Positions 1 to 11,060 of a stretch of DNA of 64,000 nt are shown piece after piece. The stretch is from Pelagophyceae sp. CCMP2097 (Eukaryota; Sar; Pelagophyceae). The notes under the pieces were generated by a model. It was not told the origin of the DNA and ran no database searches. It was given only the letters and a program-made list of their open reading frames with translations. Made by a program: the position numbers and the translations under genes. Each line of letters opens with the position of its first letter. Within the stretch, counting starts at the first letter, position 1. The stretch is taken from contig MU657206.1 in assembly GCA_026770575.1 (NCBI GenBank), forward strand, positions 1 through 64,000, written 5' to 3'.

Positions 1-111
1 GCCCTACCAAACACACTTTGTGTGTGCGGGTAGAGTTTAGAACAACTCCGTGTTATGATCGTTGGACTGTGTTTGTGAAACAAGAACGGTCAGAACAAAG
101 TACGTGGGTTG

Positions 112-298
112 GAATTCCACCCCCAATTAGAATCGGCTTTCCCGGAAATCCCCCAATTAGAATCAACCTTTTTCTGAACATATTCTGCTCTATCGGAGCA
201 ACGGGATTCCCCTTTTCTGAACATATTATATTTCCAAGCTCCCTGATTGGTCAGAAACGATTCAAATTGGGGATTATTCTAATCGGGGGTGGAACTTC
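112..298. repeat. short foldback (MITE-like) element
   Basis: The ends are inverted copies of about 20 nt: a TCCACCCCCAATTAGAAT arm near 117-134 and its imperfect complement near 274-292. The 187-bp body has no plausible gene. A second partial copy of the arm (CCCCAATTAGAATC) lies at about 151-164. The structure resembles a non-autonomous inverted-repeat element. No target-site duplication could be assigned. Confidence 0.55.
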
Positions 299-348
299 CT
301 ATTATAGGAATCCTATAGGAGCATGTCTGACAGTGACGGTGACTCTTT

Positions 349-478
349 AGGTTCCTATACACCCAGTCTCCAGCGGACCAGAGCACTGGGGCGCGAAATC
401 CCTTTTGCTCTTTCTATCAACACGATATGGGGTGCCGTGGGTATATAGGAGTCACGACATGCTCCTATATACCCACGC
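349..478. repeat. dispersed repeat, relative of the 3.5-3.7 kb tandem units
   Basis: This stretch contains CCCAGTCTCCAGCGGACC and downstream sequence that recurs at about 3541-3615 and 3652-3720. All three copies carry the same order of blocks: a tatataccc-like start, the CCAGCGGACCAGAGCA core, then CCTTTTG and an ACACGATGGGGTGCC-like block. The copy here ends in an inverted GGTATATAGGAG / CTCCTATATACC hairpin at about 438-472. Confidence 0.55.
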
Positions 479-479
479 T

Positions 480-860
480 CTAGATCTATAGCTCCGATTT
501 CGAGAGACAGAGAGAAGACCTCGCATTTGGGGTTTATCGAGCACCCATCATGGTAGCCGGGCTAAAGTGCACCCAACTTGGATAGCCGGGTGCGCACCGC
601 GAAGCCGGACTATCCGATACCAAGCCCCATTGAATTGCGCGAGGCGCTTGCCGACTATACCTATCGAAACTAGAGTGGACCCTGTCGGCAAACGACCAGC
701 ACAATTCGATGGGACTTGGTATTGGATAGTCCGGCTTCGCGGTGCGCACCCGGCTATCCAAGATGGGTGCATTTTAGCCCGCTGTTGGCCGCGCTACGAG
801 CGATAAACCCCAAATGCGAGGTCTCCTCTCTGTCTCTCGAAATCGGTGCTAAGATCTACT
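480..860. repeat. long imperfect foldback element
   Basis: The left arm (about 483-640) and right arm (about 690-858) are reverse complements over most of their length. The shared blocks include AGATCT near the tips, the CGATTTCGAGAGACAGAG block, CCTCGCATTTGGGGTTTATCG and GGATAGCCGGGTGCGCACC. The centre is near 665. Short reading frames across it are by-products of the palindrome. A non-autonomous foldback or MITE element is the simplest explanation. Confidence 0.7.
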
Positions 861-889
861 TCGAACAACTAATGGGAATATCCTGATAC

Positions 890-1702
890 CTAGAGTAAAG
901 GTCAATTTAAGAACCTGGTCAATTTAAGAACTGACGAAAAAAATCGACAAAAGACGTTCAGTATCTCAATAAGGCATTTATAAGTCCAAATTAAAATCCA
1001 TTAAATCCCTTATTGGGATATTATCCCGCTCCAGGGGCCCGGTTCTTAATCTGACCGGCGTTTTTTAAAAGAACCGATGGTCGGTCCGGACTCTGCCAGC
1101 AGTTCCCACTTTATTTCCAAAAGTCCAAAACCAAAAAAGCATCGGCCAAAAGCAAAACCAAAAGCAAAAGCAAAAACCCAATATCCAAAATCAAAGATGT
1201 CAAAATCTCAATAAGGCAGATATTTAAAGATTTAATAAAATCCAATAATTTTTGAGGACCCGAAGGGTCCTTGCCGTTTAATCAACGTCAGTTTACGGCA
1301 AGGGCCCTTCGGGTCCTTTGATTGAAGGATTAGAGTAAAGGTCAATTTAAGAACCGGCTAAGCGAAAAAAAAACAGCAGCCCGGCGACGCCGTTGTTTGC
1401 GGTTTTGACGCTGCCAGGGGACGCGTCTGGGTCCCCTCCACCCACCCCCAAATCATCGCGTCCGCGGAGGACCTCTGTGAGAAATTTAGCATAGGCAGAG
1501 TCCGGACCGACCATCGGTTCTTAAAAAAACAACCGGTCAGATTAAGAACCGGGCCCCTGGAGCCGGATAATATCCCAATAAGGGATTTAATGGATTTTAA
1601 CTGGGCCTTTTAAATTCCTTATTGAGATATTGAACGTCGTTTGTCGATTTTTTCGTCGGTTCTTAAATTGATCAGGTTCTTAAATTGACCTTTACTCTAC
1701 CA
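890..1702. repeat. inverted-repeat element with ~200-bp arms
   Basis: The terminal motif TAGAGTAAAGGTCAATTTAA at 892-912 recurs inverted at about 1680-1700. The arms stay complementary for about 200 bp inward (left 892-1095, right 1497-1700), including GGGCCCGGTTCTTAATCTGACCGG-like and GGTCGGTCCGGACTCTGCC-like blocks. Between the arms lie AT-rich, AAAAGC-rich sequence and a hairpin at about 1255-1318 (GGACCCGAAGGGTCC type). The element interlocks with the next one: the same terminal motif occurs at 1329 and, inverted, at 3033. Confidence 0.7.
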
Positions 1703-2105
1703 GGGGCAATTTTGTCTGTCCGTCCTTCTGTCCTTCTGTCTGTCCTTCTGTCCTTCTGTCCCCGGGTAAATCCGTGAGGTTCAACCTTTGGGAAGAAAAG
1801 GGCAGCAACTCGGCCGATTCAGCGATTGGTGGTTGATGCGATTGCTAAAATTGGGAGTGGAGATCGAGCATGAGCCTCATTGGAATAATCATAGAAGAAG
1901 TTTTTGGTAACAGGTTCGAATCTGGTCGGCCGCAAAAAAAAGGAAATAAGAAATAGCTCAATAAGAAATAATAATAAAATAATAAAGATAAGGAGGATTT
2001 GAAGGTTCAGCGATTAGTTAAATAACTTTAATTATTTACGTGGGCATTGCAATGGGATTTGGCTGTATCCTTCGGGTCCTCCGTGTGCCTCCGGCGCGCT
2101 CTTGT
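1703..2105 (+). repeat. SINE-like dispersed repeat, copy 1
   Basis: The order is: a pyrimidine-rich GTCCTTCT/GTCTGTCC microsatellite (1715-1765), a CTCGGCCGA block, a region ending GGTTCGAATCTGGTCGGCC (about 1911-1931), an A-rich stretch, then a GGGTCCTCCGTGTGCCTCCG tail. The same blocks in the same order occur at 10735-11060. GGTTCGAATC resembles the B box of a tRNA-type pol III promoter, which suggests a tRNA-derived SINE. A complete tRNA cloverleaf could not be folded. Confidence 0.5.
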
Positions 2106-2414
2106 AATATTTTAAGATATATGTAAAAAAATAAAAATGATTTGATTAAATCTTAAATGTCCGCCTTATTGAGATTTTGATACGCCTTTGGTTTATGATA
2201 CATTGTATTGAATTTTTGCTTTTGCTTTTGCTTTTGCTTTTGGTCGATGCTTTTGCTTTTGCACTGGGCTAAAGTTTCTGCCTTTAAGGAATCCGTTAAG
2301 CTTCGGGTGCTCAATAAAATGAATTTATTTATGGATCGACAGCCTCGGCTAGGGAGCTTTCCGGCTTTTTTTGTTTTTTGTGCTTCTGCCGCTTTTTGCG
2401 CGACATGGACCGCT

Positions 2415-2491
2415 CCGATGCTCGCCCTGAGAGGCTTTAATAGCCAGGATGAGGGTGGTCTCGGTTTATCGCCTCTCAGGGCGAGCATCGG
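2415..2491. repeat. perfect 21-bp hairpin
   Basis: CCGATGCTCGCCCTGAGAGG near 2416 is perfectly repeated in inverse orientation near 2470-2490, separated by about 34 nt. It lies inside the composite element and is not followed by a T run. Confidence 0.6.
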
Positions 2492-3030
2492 TGCCACAGA
2501 AGCCGAGCTCTGAAAGGCTTTAAAAGCGCAGACTCCCGCGGAGAGTCTCTCGCGACTCAGGGGCGCGCGCACCAAACTTTTTGCTGCGGCGCGTCGAGCC
2601 CGAGGTGGCCCATGAGCGCGCGCAGTAGCGCCTCGGCCGAGCGCCCACAGCGCCCGCCAGGCGCGCCAAAGGGAATTTCAGGGGCAAACTGCCTTTAAGG
2701 CGGGAAATCTGTCTCCCTTTAGACCAGTGTTGGACTTCCGGAAATAAAGTGGGAACTGCTGTATGCTAAATTTCTCACAGAGGTCCTCCGCGGACGCCAC
2801 GATTTGGGGGTGAGAAAACCACTTGATCCAAGAGGCAGCCGAGACTGAACATCAAGGGGCGGCTGTTGACATGAATAAAAACACCGTCTGTCACTGGCGT
2901 TTGCCGCGATTGGGGGTGGGTGGAGGGGACCCAGACGCGTCCCCTGGCAGCGTCAAAACCGCAAACAACGGCGCCGCCGGGCCGCTGATTTTTTTTCGCT
3001 TAGCCGGTTCTTAAATTGACCTTTACTCTA

Positions 3031-3842
3031 CAGCACTTTCCAGCTAAAAAGAATCATGCCAAGTAAATACCAAAGTAAGTATCTGTCAAAGTAAGTATCA
3101 AGTAAAGTATTGTCTCGCAGCGCCCGCGCGCCCCCCCGAAGTCAGGAGTGGCGCATTCGACGCGCCGCGCCGCGGGCAATACTTTGTACCAAAGGTTTAC
3201 CAACGCTGCGCGTGTGCGCCGCCCGGAGTGTGAGATACAGAAAATTTTAATGGGAAGAGAAAAAAGTATTAAATACTTTACTTAAAAGTTTCCGATATTT
3301 TTTCCCAGGCTGTTTCGCACACTCCGGGCGGCGCACACGCGCAGCGTTGGTAAACCTTTGGTACAACGTGTTGCCCGCGACACGGCGCGTCGAATGCGCC
3401 ACTCCCGACTTCGGGGGAGCGCGCGGGCGCTGCGAAACAATACTTTACTTGATACTTACTTTGGCAGATACTTACTTTGGTATTTACTTGGCATGATTCT
3501 TTTTACGTGGGTATATAGGAGCATGTCGTGACTCTTTATATACCCAGTCTCCAGCGGACCAGAGCACTGGGACGCGATATCCATTTTGATCTTCCTATCA
3601 ACACGATGGGGTGCCGTGGGAATATAGGAGCATGTCGTGACTCTTAATATACCCAGTCTCCAGCGGACCAGAGCAATGGGACGCGATATCCCTTTTGCTC
3701 TTCCCGTTGCGGTATATATACCGGGCCCCACAATCACCTCCAAGGATAATGATCCGGTGAATCCCCTTTTGCCCCCAGCGGGTCATTACGCTTCCTATCA
3801 ACACGATAGGAGATATCTCCGTTTTAGCTGGAAAGTGCTGTA
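3031..3842. repeat. nested element: outer TIR, inner foldback, tandem units
   Basis: The outer terminal repeat CAGCACTTTCCAGCTAAAA (3032-3050) is inverted at about 3822-3841. Inside is an almost perfect foldback (about 3047-3505). Its arms of about 190 bp share AAGAATCATGCCAAGTAAAT, the TACCAAAGTAAGTATC blocks and a GGTTTACCAACGCTGCGCG block, and are separated by about 75 bp of AT-rich spacer. After it come two tandem units of about 110 bp (3507-3617 and 3618-3720) related to 349-478. No coding capacity is seen. Confidence 0.7.
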
Positions 3843-4215
3843 AGCTTCCGTGCATTTCTTTTTTCATAGAACAAGTATAGGAACTCCTAAGAGACAGAGT
3901 GCACGTGCGTTATCAAGCGGAGCTAAACAGAGAGGGCTGCGCGCGGCACCGCGGCGGTCGCGAGGAATAGCGCGCCTCGGCCGCACGAGGTGCCCGGCGC
4001 CCACAGCGGTCCCGAAAAGTGCGAAAATTGACCTCGCACATTTCAAAGTTCCGCTTCGAACTCGCGGCCTACGACGCGCTCTAGACGAGCGCTCGAGCCG
4101 CGCCCTCACACAAGTTGCCGCGTCTCCGCCGCGCTTCCGAAGTCGGCGCGTTGCTCGCGTGAGCGGGGTCCGCGCGAGGCTGGATTCCATCCGCGACGCG
4201 GCGCGCAAGGGCCGC

Positions 4216-5584
4216 ATGGGTCCGCGGAACGCGCCGCTGGATGGGCTGCGTGCGCTGAGCGCCGTCGCCGTCATACACATCCACTGCCTCGCGCCCTTCT
4301 TCGTCAAGAACGCGCCGGCGTGGCAGGACCCGCGCGACGCTGCGCCCCTTGGACCGGCCGCTCGTGTGGAACCGTCCGGGACTTTTGCCGTCGTGTATGC
4401 GTCGCGTTTCTGTAGTATGCGGTCGGTGCTCGACTTTGCCACGCCGAGCTTCTTCTTCCTCTCCGGCTTCTTCTCGCCGCGCGACCCGCGGCGCGGCCTC
4501 GCGAAGAGGCTCTTAAGAATTGTCGTGCCCTATGCGAGTCCTTGCTTCCGCGACGCCCGCGAGCGCCGGCGCTCACGCGTCCCTTCTTAGGCCGTGGCGA
4601 CTTTCACGCACGAGGCTTTGACGTTTATCGCTCAGAGCGTGCGCCACGGCATTTGGTCCGAGGTGGTGCACGAGCTCGCGCTGACAAATTTACGGGAGCA
4701 TTGGCACGGCGACTGCCTCCTTCACGAAAAGCTGCCCATGTACAGGGACCTCTTTGCCTTTGGCCCGCCGGCTTCGCCGGGCAAAGCCGCGTTGGAACAC
4801 TTTGTACTCGGGACGTCTTTTGGGTTTTACTACTTTGTCGTCGTCCTGATCCAGCTCCAGCTCCTCGCGCCATTGCTGGCCAAGATCGAGACGCCGCGGG
4901 CGTGGCACGCCGTCCTGGCCGCCGCCGTCGCGGTTTCGCTGCTCTTTAGGATCGGCGGATTGATCTGGCTAGTGGGCAAGGACGACGGAGGTGCGTTTCC
5001 GAAGCCGCAGAGGTCCACGTCGAGACGCGCCCCCGGTAGGCTTCGCCATCAAGGTGACGCTGCGACTGCCGATGACGTTTGTGGGCTTCTTCGTCGCCGG
5101 ATTTTACACACGCCACTTTTTTCTCGAGACTGCAGGACGCGCGGCCGTCCAAACTCGATGCCGCGCGGCGGTCGCCTTGGGCGGTCTGGCGCTATTGGCG
5201 GTGTTCGCGAGCCGCGCTCTGGATGCGTCGGAAGAGCTGAAGCTCACCTGCAGGGAACCCTTCCTCTACGCCATGCCGACAGCGGTGGCTTTGTACGGCG
5301 CTCAAAAGGCCGACGGCGACGCGGCGCAGGGCCGCGTTTCGAAACGCCTCTGCGCTCTGCGAGACGACTTGTCGCGGTGCGCCTACGCCATGTATTTATA
5401 CCACGGCTTCTTCAACGAAGATTCGCTCGCCTCGCTCCACGTCGCGAGACTGTTCCACAAAGGCTTCTGGCCGCGCGGCCTCGAGGTCACGCTCGTCACG
5501 TTCCTATTCGTCCGCGGCATAGCAGACTGCTTGCAGTGCGTGGCCAGTTCTTGGAAGCCTCCCTCGCAAAGACGTCTGTCGTAG
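4216..5584 (+). CDS. acyltransferase-3 family membrane protein
   Basis: Three exons fit: 4216-4533, 4591-4990 and 5040-5584. The protein begins MGPRNAPLDGLRALSAVAVI, the usual start of acyltransferase-3 (PF01757) integral membrane acyltransferases, followed by a histidine-bearing first helix (IHIHCLAP). Next come a LDFATPSFFFLSGFF segment, a KRLLRIVVPY motif and several hydrophobic helices ending near LEVTLVTFLFVRGIADC. These enzymes transfer acyl groups, often acetyl, to sugars or lipids at membranes. The length (about 420 residues) is normal for the family. The first intron seems to start with GC (GCGAGT) and the second with GTGCGT. The ATG at 4216 is chosen because homology begins there. 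The open frame upstream to 3850 is arginine-rich and looks untranslated. The substrate is unknown. Confidence 0.8.
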
Positions 5585-5804
5585 GGCCGACGTCTCCGCG
5601 CGATACTTTGGCATCGCGCCGGCAGCCACCCAGCCAGACGACAAGGCGCTCTCCAACCTCTGAACGCCATTATAACCTCTCGATACAGGGTCAGCTCTCG
5701 AGAGCTCGAGACAGAGAGCGGCGGCCCCCTTCGCTAAACGAAGATTTCAGCGAGAGGACGCGCTGCCACTGGCGTGTGTGTGTCCGACGGGCGGTGGTCC
5801 GACC

Positions 5805-8800
5805 ATGGGCCCGCGGCGGGTCGTTTGGGCGCTGAGCTTCTTTGGAGCCGTCACCTGCGCAAACATATGCCACGACTGCGACGGCGAGTCGCCATGGCGG
5901 GCGCGCGCGAACGACGCCTCCGCGGCGGCGCCGCCGCCGAGGAGCAGCAGCCTCGCGACGGGGACGCGCGACACCGTGCCGTGCGCCCCCTCGCCGTCGG
6001 CCGGGCCGCGGCGACGCCTGGCGCTAGGAACGCCCAAACGTGGTCTTCCCTACGGTGGGCGAGCTACGAGCGCGGCCGGTTCCTCGTCCACGATCCCGAC
6101 GAAGCGCTCTGCCGCGTGGCGCTCGGCCCGCCGCAGGGCGGCGACGGCGAGCTGCGCGCGGCCGCGGCGGTGGCGGGGTGCGGCGGCGAGGAGCTCCTAC
6201 TGGGCGCGTCCAAGTGGGGCCTGTTCTTCCACGCGCAGCCCGGCGGCGCGACGGTCGGGCTCAGGACGCGCGAACCTTATAGCGCGTCGGCGTGCGCCAC
6301 GTTCGTCGAGGCGCCCGTCTACTTGATAAACATCCTCACGTGGCAAGTCGGCCATCTCCTCGTCGACGTCCTCGAACCGCTCTTCTACGCCATGCTCGAC
6401 CACGGTGCGACCGCGCACGTCGCGCCGCGCCAAATCCGCCTCGAAGGTGGCGGGGAAATCGACGCCGACTCGATCCTCGTCTTGGACGTCGCAAACGAAA
6501 ACGAGCGCCTCGTCCTCGAGGACAAGATCGTGCGTCTGCATCTCGTTGATGGACGCTGACGGCGTCGTAGGCTGCGACGGTGGACGCGGACACTGCCTTT
6601 TCTTTGCTTCGCCGCTTCAGCCGGCGGCCCATCGTGACGCGCGAGCGCCTCGACGCCATCTCAAACGAGGGCCGCGTCTGCTTCGCCGAGGCGCACGTCG
6701 AGGTCGACGTCACCGCGACGTACTACGCCGCCGGCCGCGAGGCACGGACGCCCGCCGCCGGGCGCGCCGCGCAGAGGCGCTACGACGCGTTCCGCGCCTT
6801 CCTCGCGGAGGCGGCGGAGGCGGCGGACGGTTCGGCGACGCTGGTCCGTCCGCCGACGCTGGTCTTCGTGAAGCGCAGCGGCACGCGCGAACTGGAGAAC
6901 TTTGACGAGCTCGCAGCCGCCGCCGCGACCGTCGCCGCAGACGCCGGCCTGGACCTCCAAGTCGCGGCGCTCGAGGAACTGCCCTTTTCGAAACAGCGCG
7001 AAATCTTCGCCAGCGCGCGCGTCCTCGTCGCGCAGTACGGTGCGCCTCCACCTCGAGACGCATCTCATTCTTAGCCGCCTCGCGGGACGTTTGACGTAGG
7101 CTCGGGCGCCCACAACGTCATCTTCACGGCGTTCCCAAACGCGACCCTCCTGCTGCTGCCCATGCCCGGCTGGTGCGATCAGGCGTGGCACTACGCGAGG
7201 CAGGCCGAGCTCTCGCGCACGCACGTCGTCGTTCTCTGCACCGACGACTCCAAGGCGGAGCGGCGGTCGCGCTGGAGCCGCCGCGCCGCGGACCAGGGCC
7301 CCTGGGCCACCAAGGTGCATCTGCGGCACGTCCTGGCCGCTCGCGAATCAGCCGGCGTAGGACGTGTCCTACGGCGTCGACGCGGCGGGCTTCGAGGCCG
7401 CGCTCCGGCGCGGCGTCGCTTTGAACGGCGTCGCGGCGGCACCGGGCGCGCCCGTCTTCGAAAAAATGGCCGGCCGCGCGTTCTTCGCACGCGCGGCGGG
7501 GGCGCACGCGGCTTCAAGCGGGTCCGTCGACGGCGCCGTCGACGGCGCCGTCGCGTACTACGACGACTGCGACGACGCGTGCCCACAGCCGCGGCACCCA
7601 CCTGGGACGGTCCTCGCGTGGACGCCCGTGGCGGCGCTGCCGACGCCGCGCGTCCACGTCTCGGACGTGCGCGTCGAGGCGTACGACGGCGAGACGGCCA
7701 AAGTCATGATCGTCGCAGAGGTCGTCGTCGGCGAGGGCGCCCTCGCGCCGAACTGGGTGCGTCGCCGGCGCGGGGCTGCAGAGGCGCCGCGCGAGAGCCT
7801 TTGACGTTTCTTGATGGAGACGAACGCTGCAGGAGCTCTGCATCGCGACGGACTTTGAGCGCACATCTGCTGCGTGCTTTCCCGACGCCGTCTTCAGCGA
7901 ATTTTCGACGCTGGACCTCGTCGTCGCCTGGGGGCAGCACGTCGACGCGCAGCTCTGGCTCGTGGCCCGCGGCGCCGACGGCGCCGCATCGGAGATTTCA
8001 GCCTCGGAGACGCACTTTTCCGTGCACGTCGACGGTGTCTACACCGGCCTCGGCCTCGTCAAGCGCCGCGCCATCGCACGTGGGGGAAAACTGGGAACAC
8101 CGAGTACAACGGCGGCACCAGAGAGGCTCTTTGCATGGGGGAGAGGCTGATGAATTTGGCTTTGCGCAGCTATTTGGACTTATGTCATCGTGGCCACTTT
8201 AGATCACGCACGACGCGGCGCCGCTCGGCGAGGCGCCGCCGTCGACGCTGGCGCCGGCGCTGGACTGGCGCGCGGCGCGCAGCTGCGAGGGCGTGCAGTT
8301 TGAAGTCTTGGTCGAAACGGGGCCGCTGCGCTTCCACGCGGACGTTTTTCGGCCCACTGCCGTCCAGGCCCAAGTCGCCGCCTTTTGCAGAGACCACGCG
8401 CTCGGCACGGAACTCTGCGCCCACCTCGCAAGGAAGACGCACCTCGAGGCCCTCCGAAGCCTCCGCGCGGCAGAGTCGCGCCGGCGTCCGAATCCTTCCA
8501 ACAAAGCGACGCCCGAGCAGCGGCCGCCGCAGGCTCGGCCTGCCCGCCGTGCAGCACGCGCCGACGGCCGCGGCACCCTTCGTCTTTTTGCATCATGAGA
8601 AGACTGCCGGGACGACGCTGCGCGACGAGCTCGTCGCGACGGCGCGGCGCGCGGGCCTCCGCTACTTTGTGCCCTGCTGGTCGTCGGCGGGTGGCATGGT
8701 CAACGAGATGTGCTACACGTAAACGTGCCGCGCCCCACGCGCGACGCATCCCCGGGGTCGCGGCCGTTTGCGACGACGTCGCGGCCGCGTAGGTTCGACG

Positions 8801-9602
8801 TGTCCAACGCGTCTGCGGTGAACGGCGGCGCGCCGTCGGACGTCGAGGTCGTCGGCGGCCACTTCCAGTGGGGCGTCTGGGACGCGCTGCCTTCGAGCAG
8901 CCAGCCGCGAATCTTCACCATGGTCCGGCACCCCGTCGAGCGCGCCATCTCCTACTACTACGAACGCATAAACCAAGGTAGATCGCTGCGCCCGCGAGCG
9001 AGCGACGCCCGCGCGAGGCGCCCCGGGGCACGTCCACCGCAGGCGGCCTCGTCGGCGTGCGCCCGCGGGCTTTGAACGACGTCCCAGCGGCCGACCTCGA
9101 GTGGATCGCGGCGAATTTCCGGGGCTCCGGCTTCTCCATGTACCGCGACGAGGGCCTCTGCGAGTCCAATTGCCGCATGATGCTCGGGCGCAACGACCAC
9201 AAGGGCCGCCGGCCAAACGAAATCGCCGCAGGCGCCGGCGCGCCGCTCGACCGCGCGTTGGCCCTCCGCCGCCTCGACGCCTGCGTCGTCGGCATGCAGG
9301 AGGCGTGGCCGCAGACCGCACAAACGCTGCAGCACTGGTTCCCCTGGCTCCGCGTGGAAGACCAGCCGCAGAGGCAAAACGTCAGTCGACCCCCGCCGCC
9401 GCCCCGCGAAACGAACGCGGCGCGCCTGCAGGTCGGCACGCGCGCGGAGACGCTCGAGACGCTGCGCCCCGACCTCCGCGCCGTTTTTGAAAAGTGCAAC
9501 GTCTGCGATCTCGAGCTCTACGAGCGCGCAAGAATCATCTTCCAGAAGCAGCTCGAGGTCCTCGACTTCCCGGCCGTGACCACCGAAGCGCCGGCGCGAT
9601 GA
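5805..9602 (+). CDS. GT61-type glycosyltransferase joined to a sulfotransferase
   Basis: The first exon (5805-5980) encodes a signal peptide or anchor, MGPRRVVWALSFFGAVTC. Exons 6028-6529, 6571-7039, 7100-7314 and 7361-7756 join in frame to a GT61/DUF563 domain. It has a WQVGHLLVDVLEPLFYAML segment, LVFVKRSGTRELENFDEL, and the nucleotide-sugar-binding region AQYGSGAHNVIF. A linker of about 220 residues (from 7833) follows. Then comes a sulfotransferase: FVFLHHEKTAGTTL (5'-phosphosulfate loop, about 8580) and RIFTMVRHPVERAISYYYER (3'-phosphate motif, about 8911), ending at 9602. A 46-58-nt intron at about 8475-8532 connects the two in frame, and no ATG precedes the sulfotransferase in its frame. 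One Golgi-lumenal bifunctional enzyme is therefore favoured over two genes. The exon end near 8060-8080 is uncertain. Confidence 0.7.
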
Positions 9603-9894
9603 GAGCCTTGCCGGGAGGATCCTCTTACTAGTGGCAATCCCCGTCGACCCTCGTGTCGAAAAAATAGGGGACAGAAATCTTAAACGTGTTTTTAAAATGC
9701 TTTTTGAGGGTCCACTGTAAAGCCCCTTTCCGGAGAGCCACCGTACCCGCGGCGTCGACGCCGCTCGCGACCGCGCGGCCGAAGCCCAATGAAATGATCC
9801 ACACGAATTGAGAAAACCCGATGATTTTGGAGAAAACCCGGTGCGATCCCCTCAAGTTTCCCTTCTCCAAACTTTGGAGGTAACTCGCCGAAAC

Positions 9895-10066
9895 ACGCTG
9901 CGACAGTCGCCGACAGTCGGCGACTGTCGCAGAGTGTCGTAGAGTGTCGCAGAGAGTCGCAGAGTGTCGCAGAGTGTCGCACCGGTACCGCAGAGTGTCG
10001 TACCGGTGCCGCAGAGTGTCGCACCGGTGCCGCAGAGTGTCGCAAAGTGTCGCACCGGTGCCGCCT
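9895..10066. repeat. tandem repeat of GTGTCGCAGA and GTGTCGCACCGGTGCCGCAGA units
   Basis: The block starts with a CGACAGTCGGCGACTGTCGC palindrome. It passes into about six 10-nt units and then about four 21-nt units that contain the palindrome CACCGGTG. In the minus strand it reads as a DTLRHR-like peptide repeat, which is most likely a by-product. Confidence 0.7.
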
Positions 10067-10734
10067 TTTGGAATTGGATTGTTTAAAAGTCCACGTAGAA
10101 TTCTAAAATAGCGCAATTGCAACTGTCTATATCCTTCTGACGACGCGCTGCCGCAATCGCAGACTCTATTGCCGTATCGCCGTTGGGCACACTATCTTGT
10201 GTGGTCGTCACAAAACCCCATTCTCGGTTCATCTCTGCGAACGAGCTCAACCTCCCCAATGTAAGGTCATGTCTCGGATCGGGTGCTCGTGCGGGCGCCT
10301 GCAAAACAGGTCGACGTCGAACTCGACCGATTCGCCCCATTTTATGCTGCGACAAAGAGGCAACGTGTGGGCTCGATGTCGTTGGAATCGGGGTTTCGGC
10401 GCGTGAGGCTTGGTCCGCAGGGTCAGGGTACCACCCCGAGGGGCATCGCCACCGAGGGACGCGCCTCCGACGTCGGGTACGATGGGCTTTTTAATGGTTT
10501 TCTTAAATCCCAGTTTTAAAAACTCCTCCTAACTCACAAGGTGTGTTTCTACGCCGTGACGCGATGATGATTAGTAACGACGCGAGTCCTCATACAGTGA
10601 GGTAGTCACGTCGCCCATCGCAGAGCCAAAGTGCCTCGTAGAGATCGGTTTTCGTTCCTGGAAAAAAGTCTCGCTGCTCACGGATGATTTGTTGGCGCCT
10701 TTTAAAACGGGATTCGAGAGGACGAAGGATTGCC

Positions 10735-11060
10735 AGGGGCAATTTGTCCGTCGTCCGTCCGTCTGTCTGTCCGTCCGTCGCCGGGTCAATCCTGAGGTTC
10801 CACCGCCGAGGGAAGGGCAACAACTCGGCCGACAAATTGGGAATGTAGGTTGAGCAGGAGCCGAGGTCTTTGGAATCATGGTAGAACAAAGAAGGTGGTA
10901 ACGGGTTCGAATCTGGTCGGCCCACAAAGTGAATCCCAGCCGTCCGTTGGACTCGAAATCGATGAGGCCGAGGCCGCGCGGGGAGTTGTCTGGATCCTTC
11001 GCTGTCGACTCTTCGCTGGGTCCTCCGCGCGTGCCTTCGGCGCGCTTTTCATTCAGTGTA
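10735..11060 (+). repeat. SINE-like dispersed repeat, copy 2
   Basis: Homologous block by block to 1703-2105: CCAGGGGCAATTTGTC, a GTCCGTCC microsatellite, GGTTCCACCGCCGAGGGAAG, CTCGGCCGAC, GGTAACGGGTTCGAATCTGG and a GGGTCCTCCGCGCGTGCC tail. Here GGCCGAC near 10828 and GTCGGCC near 10914 are perfect complements, which could form a seven-base-pair stem enclosing the GGTTCGAATC box. Confidence 0.5.

Larger units (their letters stand above)
1329..3034. repeat. 1.7-kb composite inverted-repeat element
   Basis: The left end (1331-1490) and right end (about 2762-3033) are inverted copies. They share the TAGAGTAAAGGTCAATTTAA terminus, a GGGGACGCGTCTGGGTCCCC block and an AGGACCTCTGTGAGAAATTT block. 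The interior contains AAAAGC/GCTTTT microsatellite DNA at 2215-2260 that mirrors 1145-1185, and AATCTCAATAAGGC at about 1203, which mirrors 2160-2175. No transposase-like reading frame is present, so this is probably a nest of non-autonomous insertions. Confidence 0.6.

Noticed and set aside
9895..10066. CRISPR array
   Set aside because: There are no unique spacers between repeats, the unit length drifts, and the genome is eukaryotic.
9628..10122. 164-residue minus-strand frame with DTLRHR repeats
   Set aside because: The peptide repeat comes entirely from the tandem DNA repeat and there is no supporting domain.
10828..10920. Functional tRNA gene
   Set aside because: The B-box and a seven-bp stem are present, but no proper D-arm or anticodon arm folds, and the T stem is imperfect. 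It is better called SINE-like.
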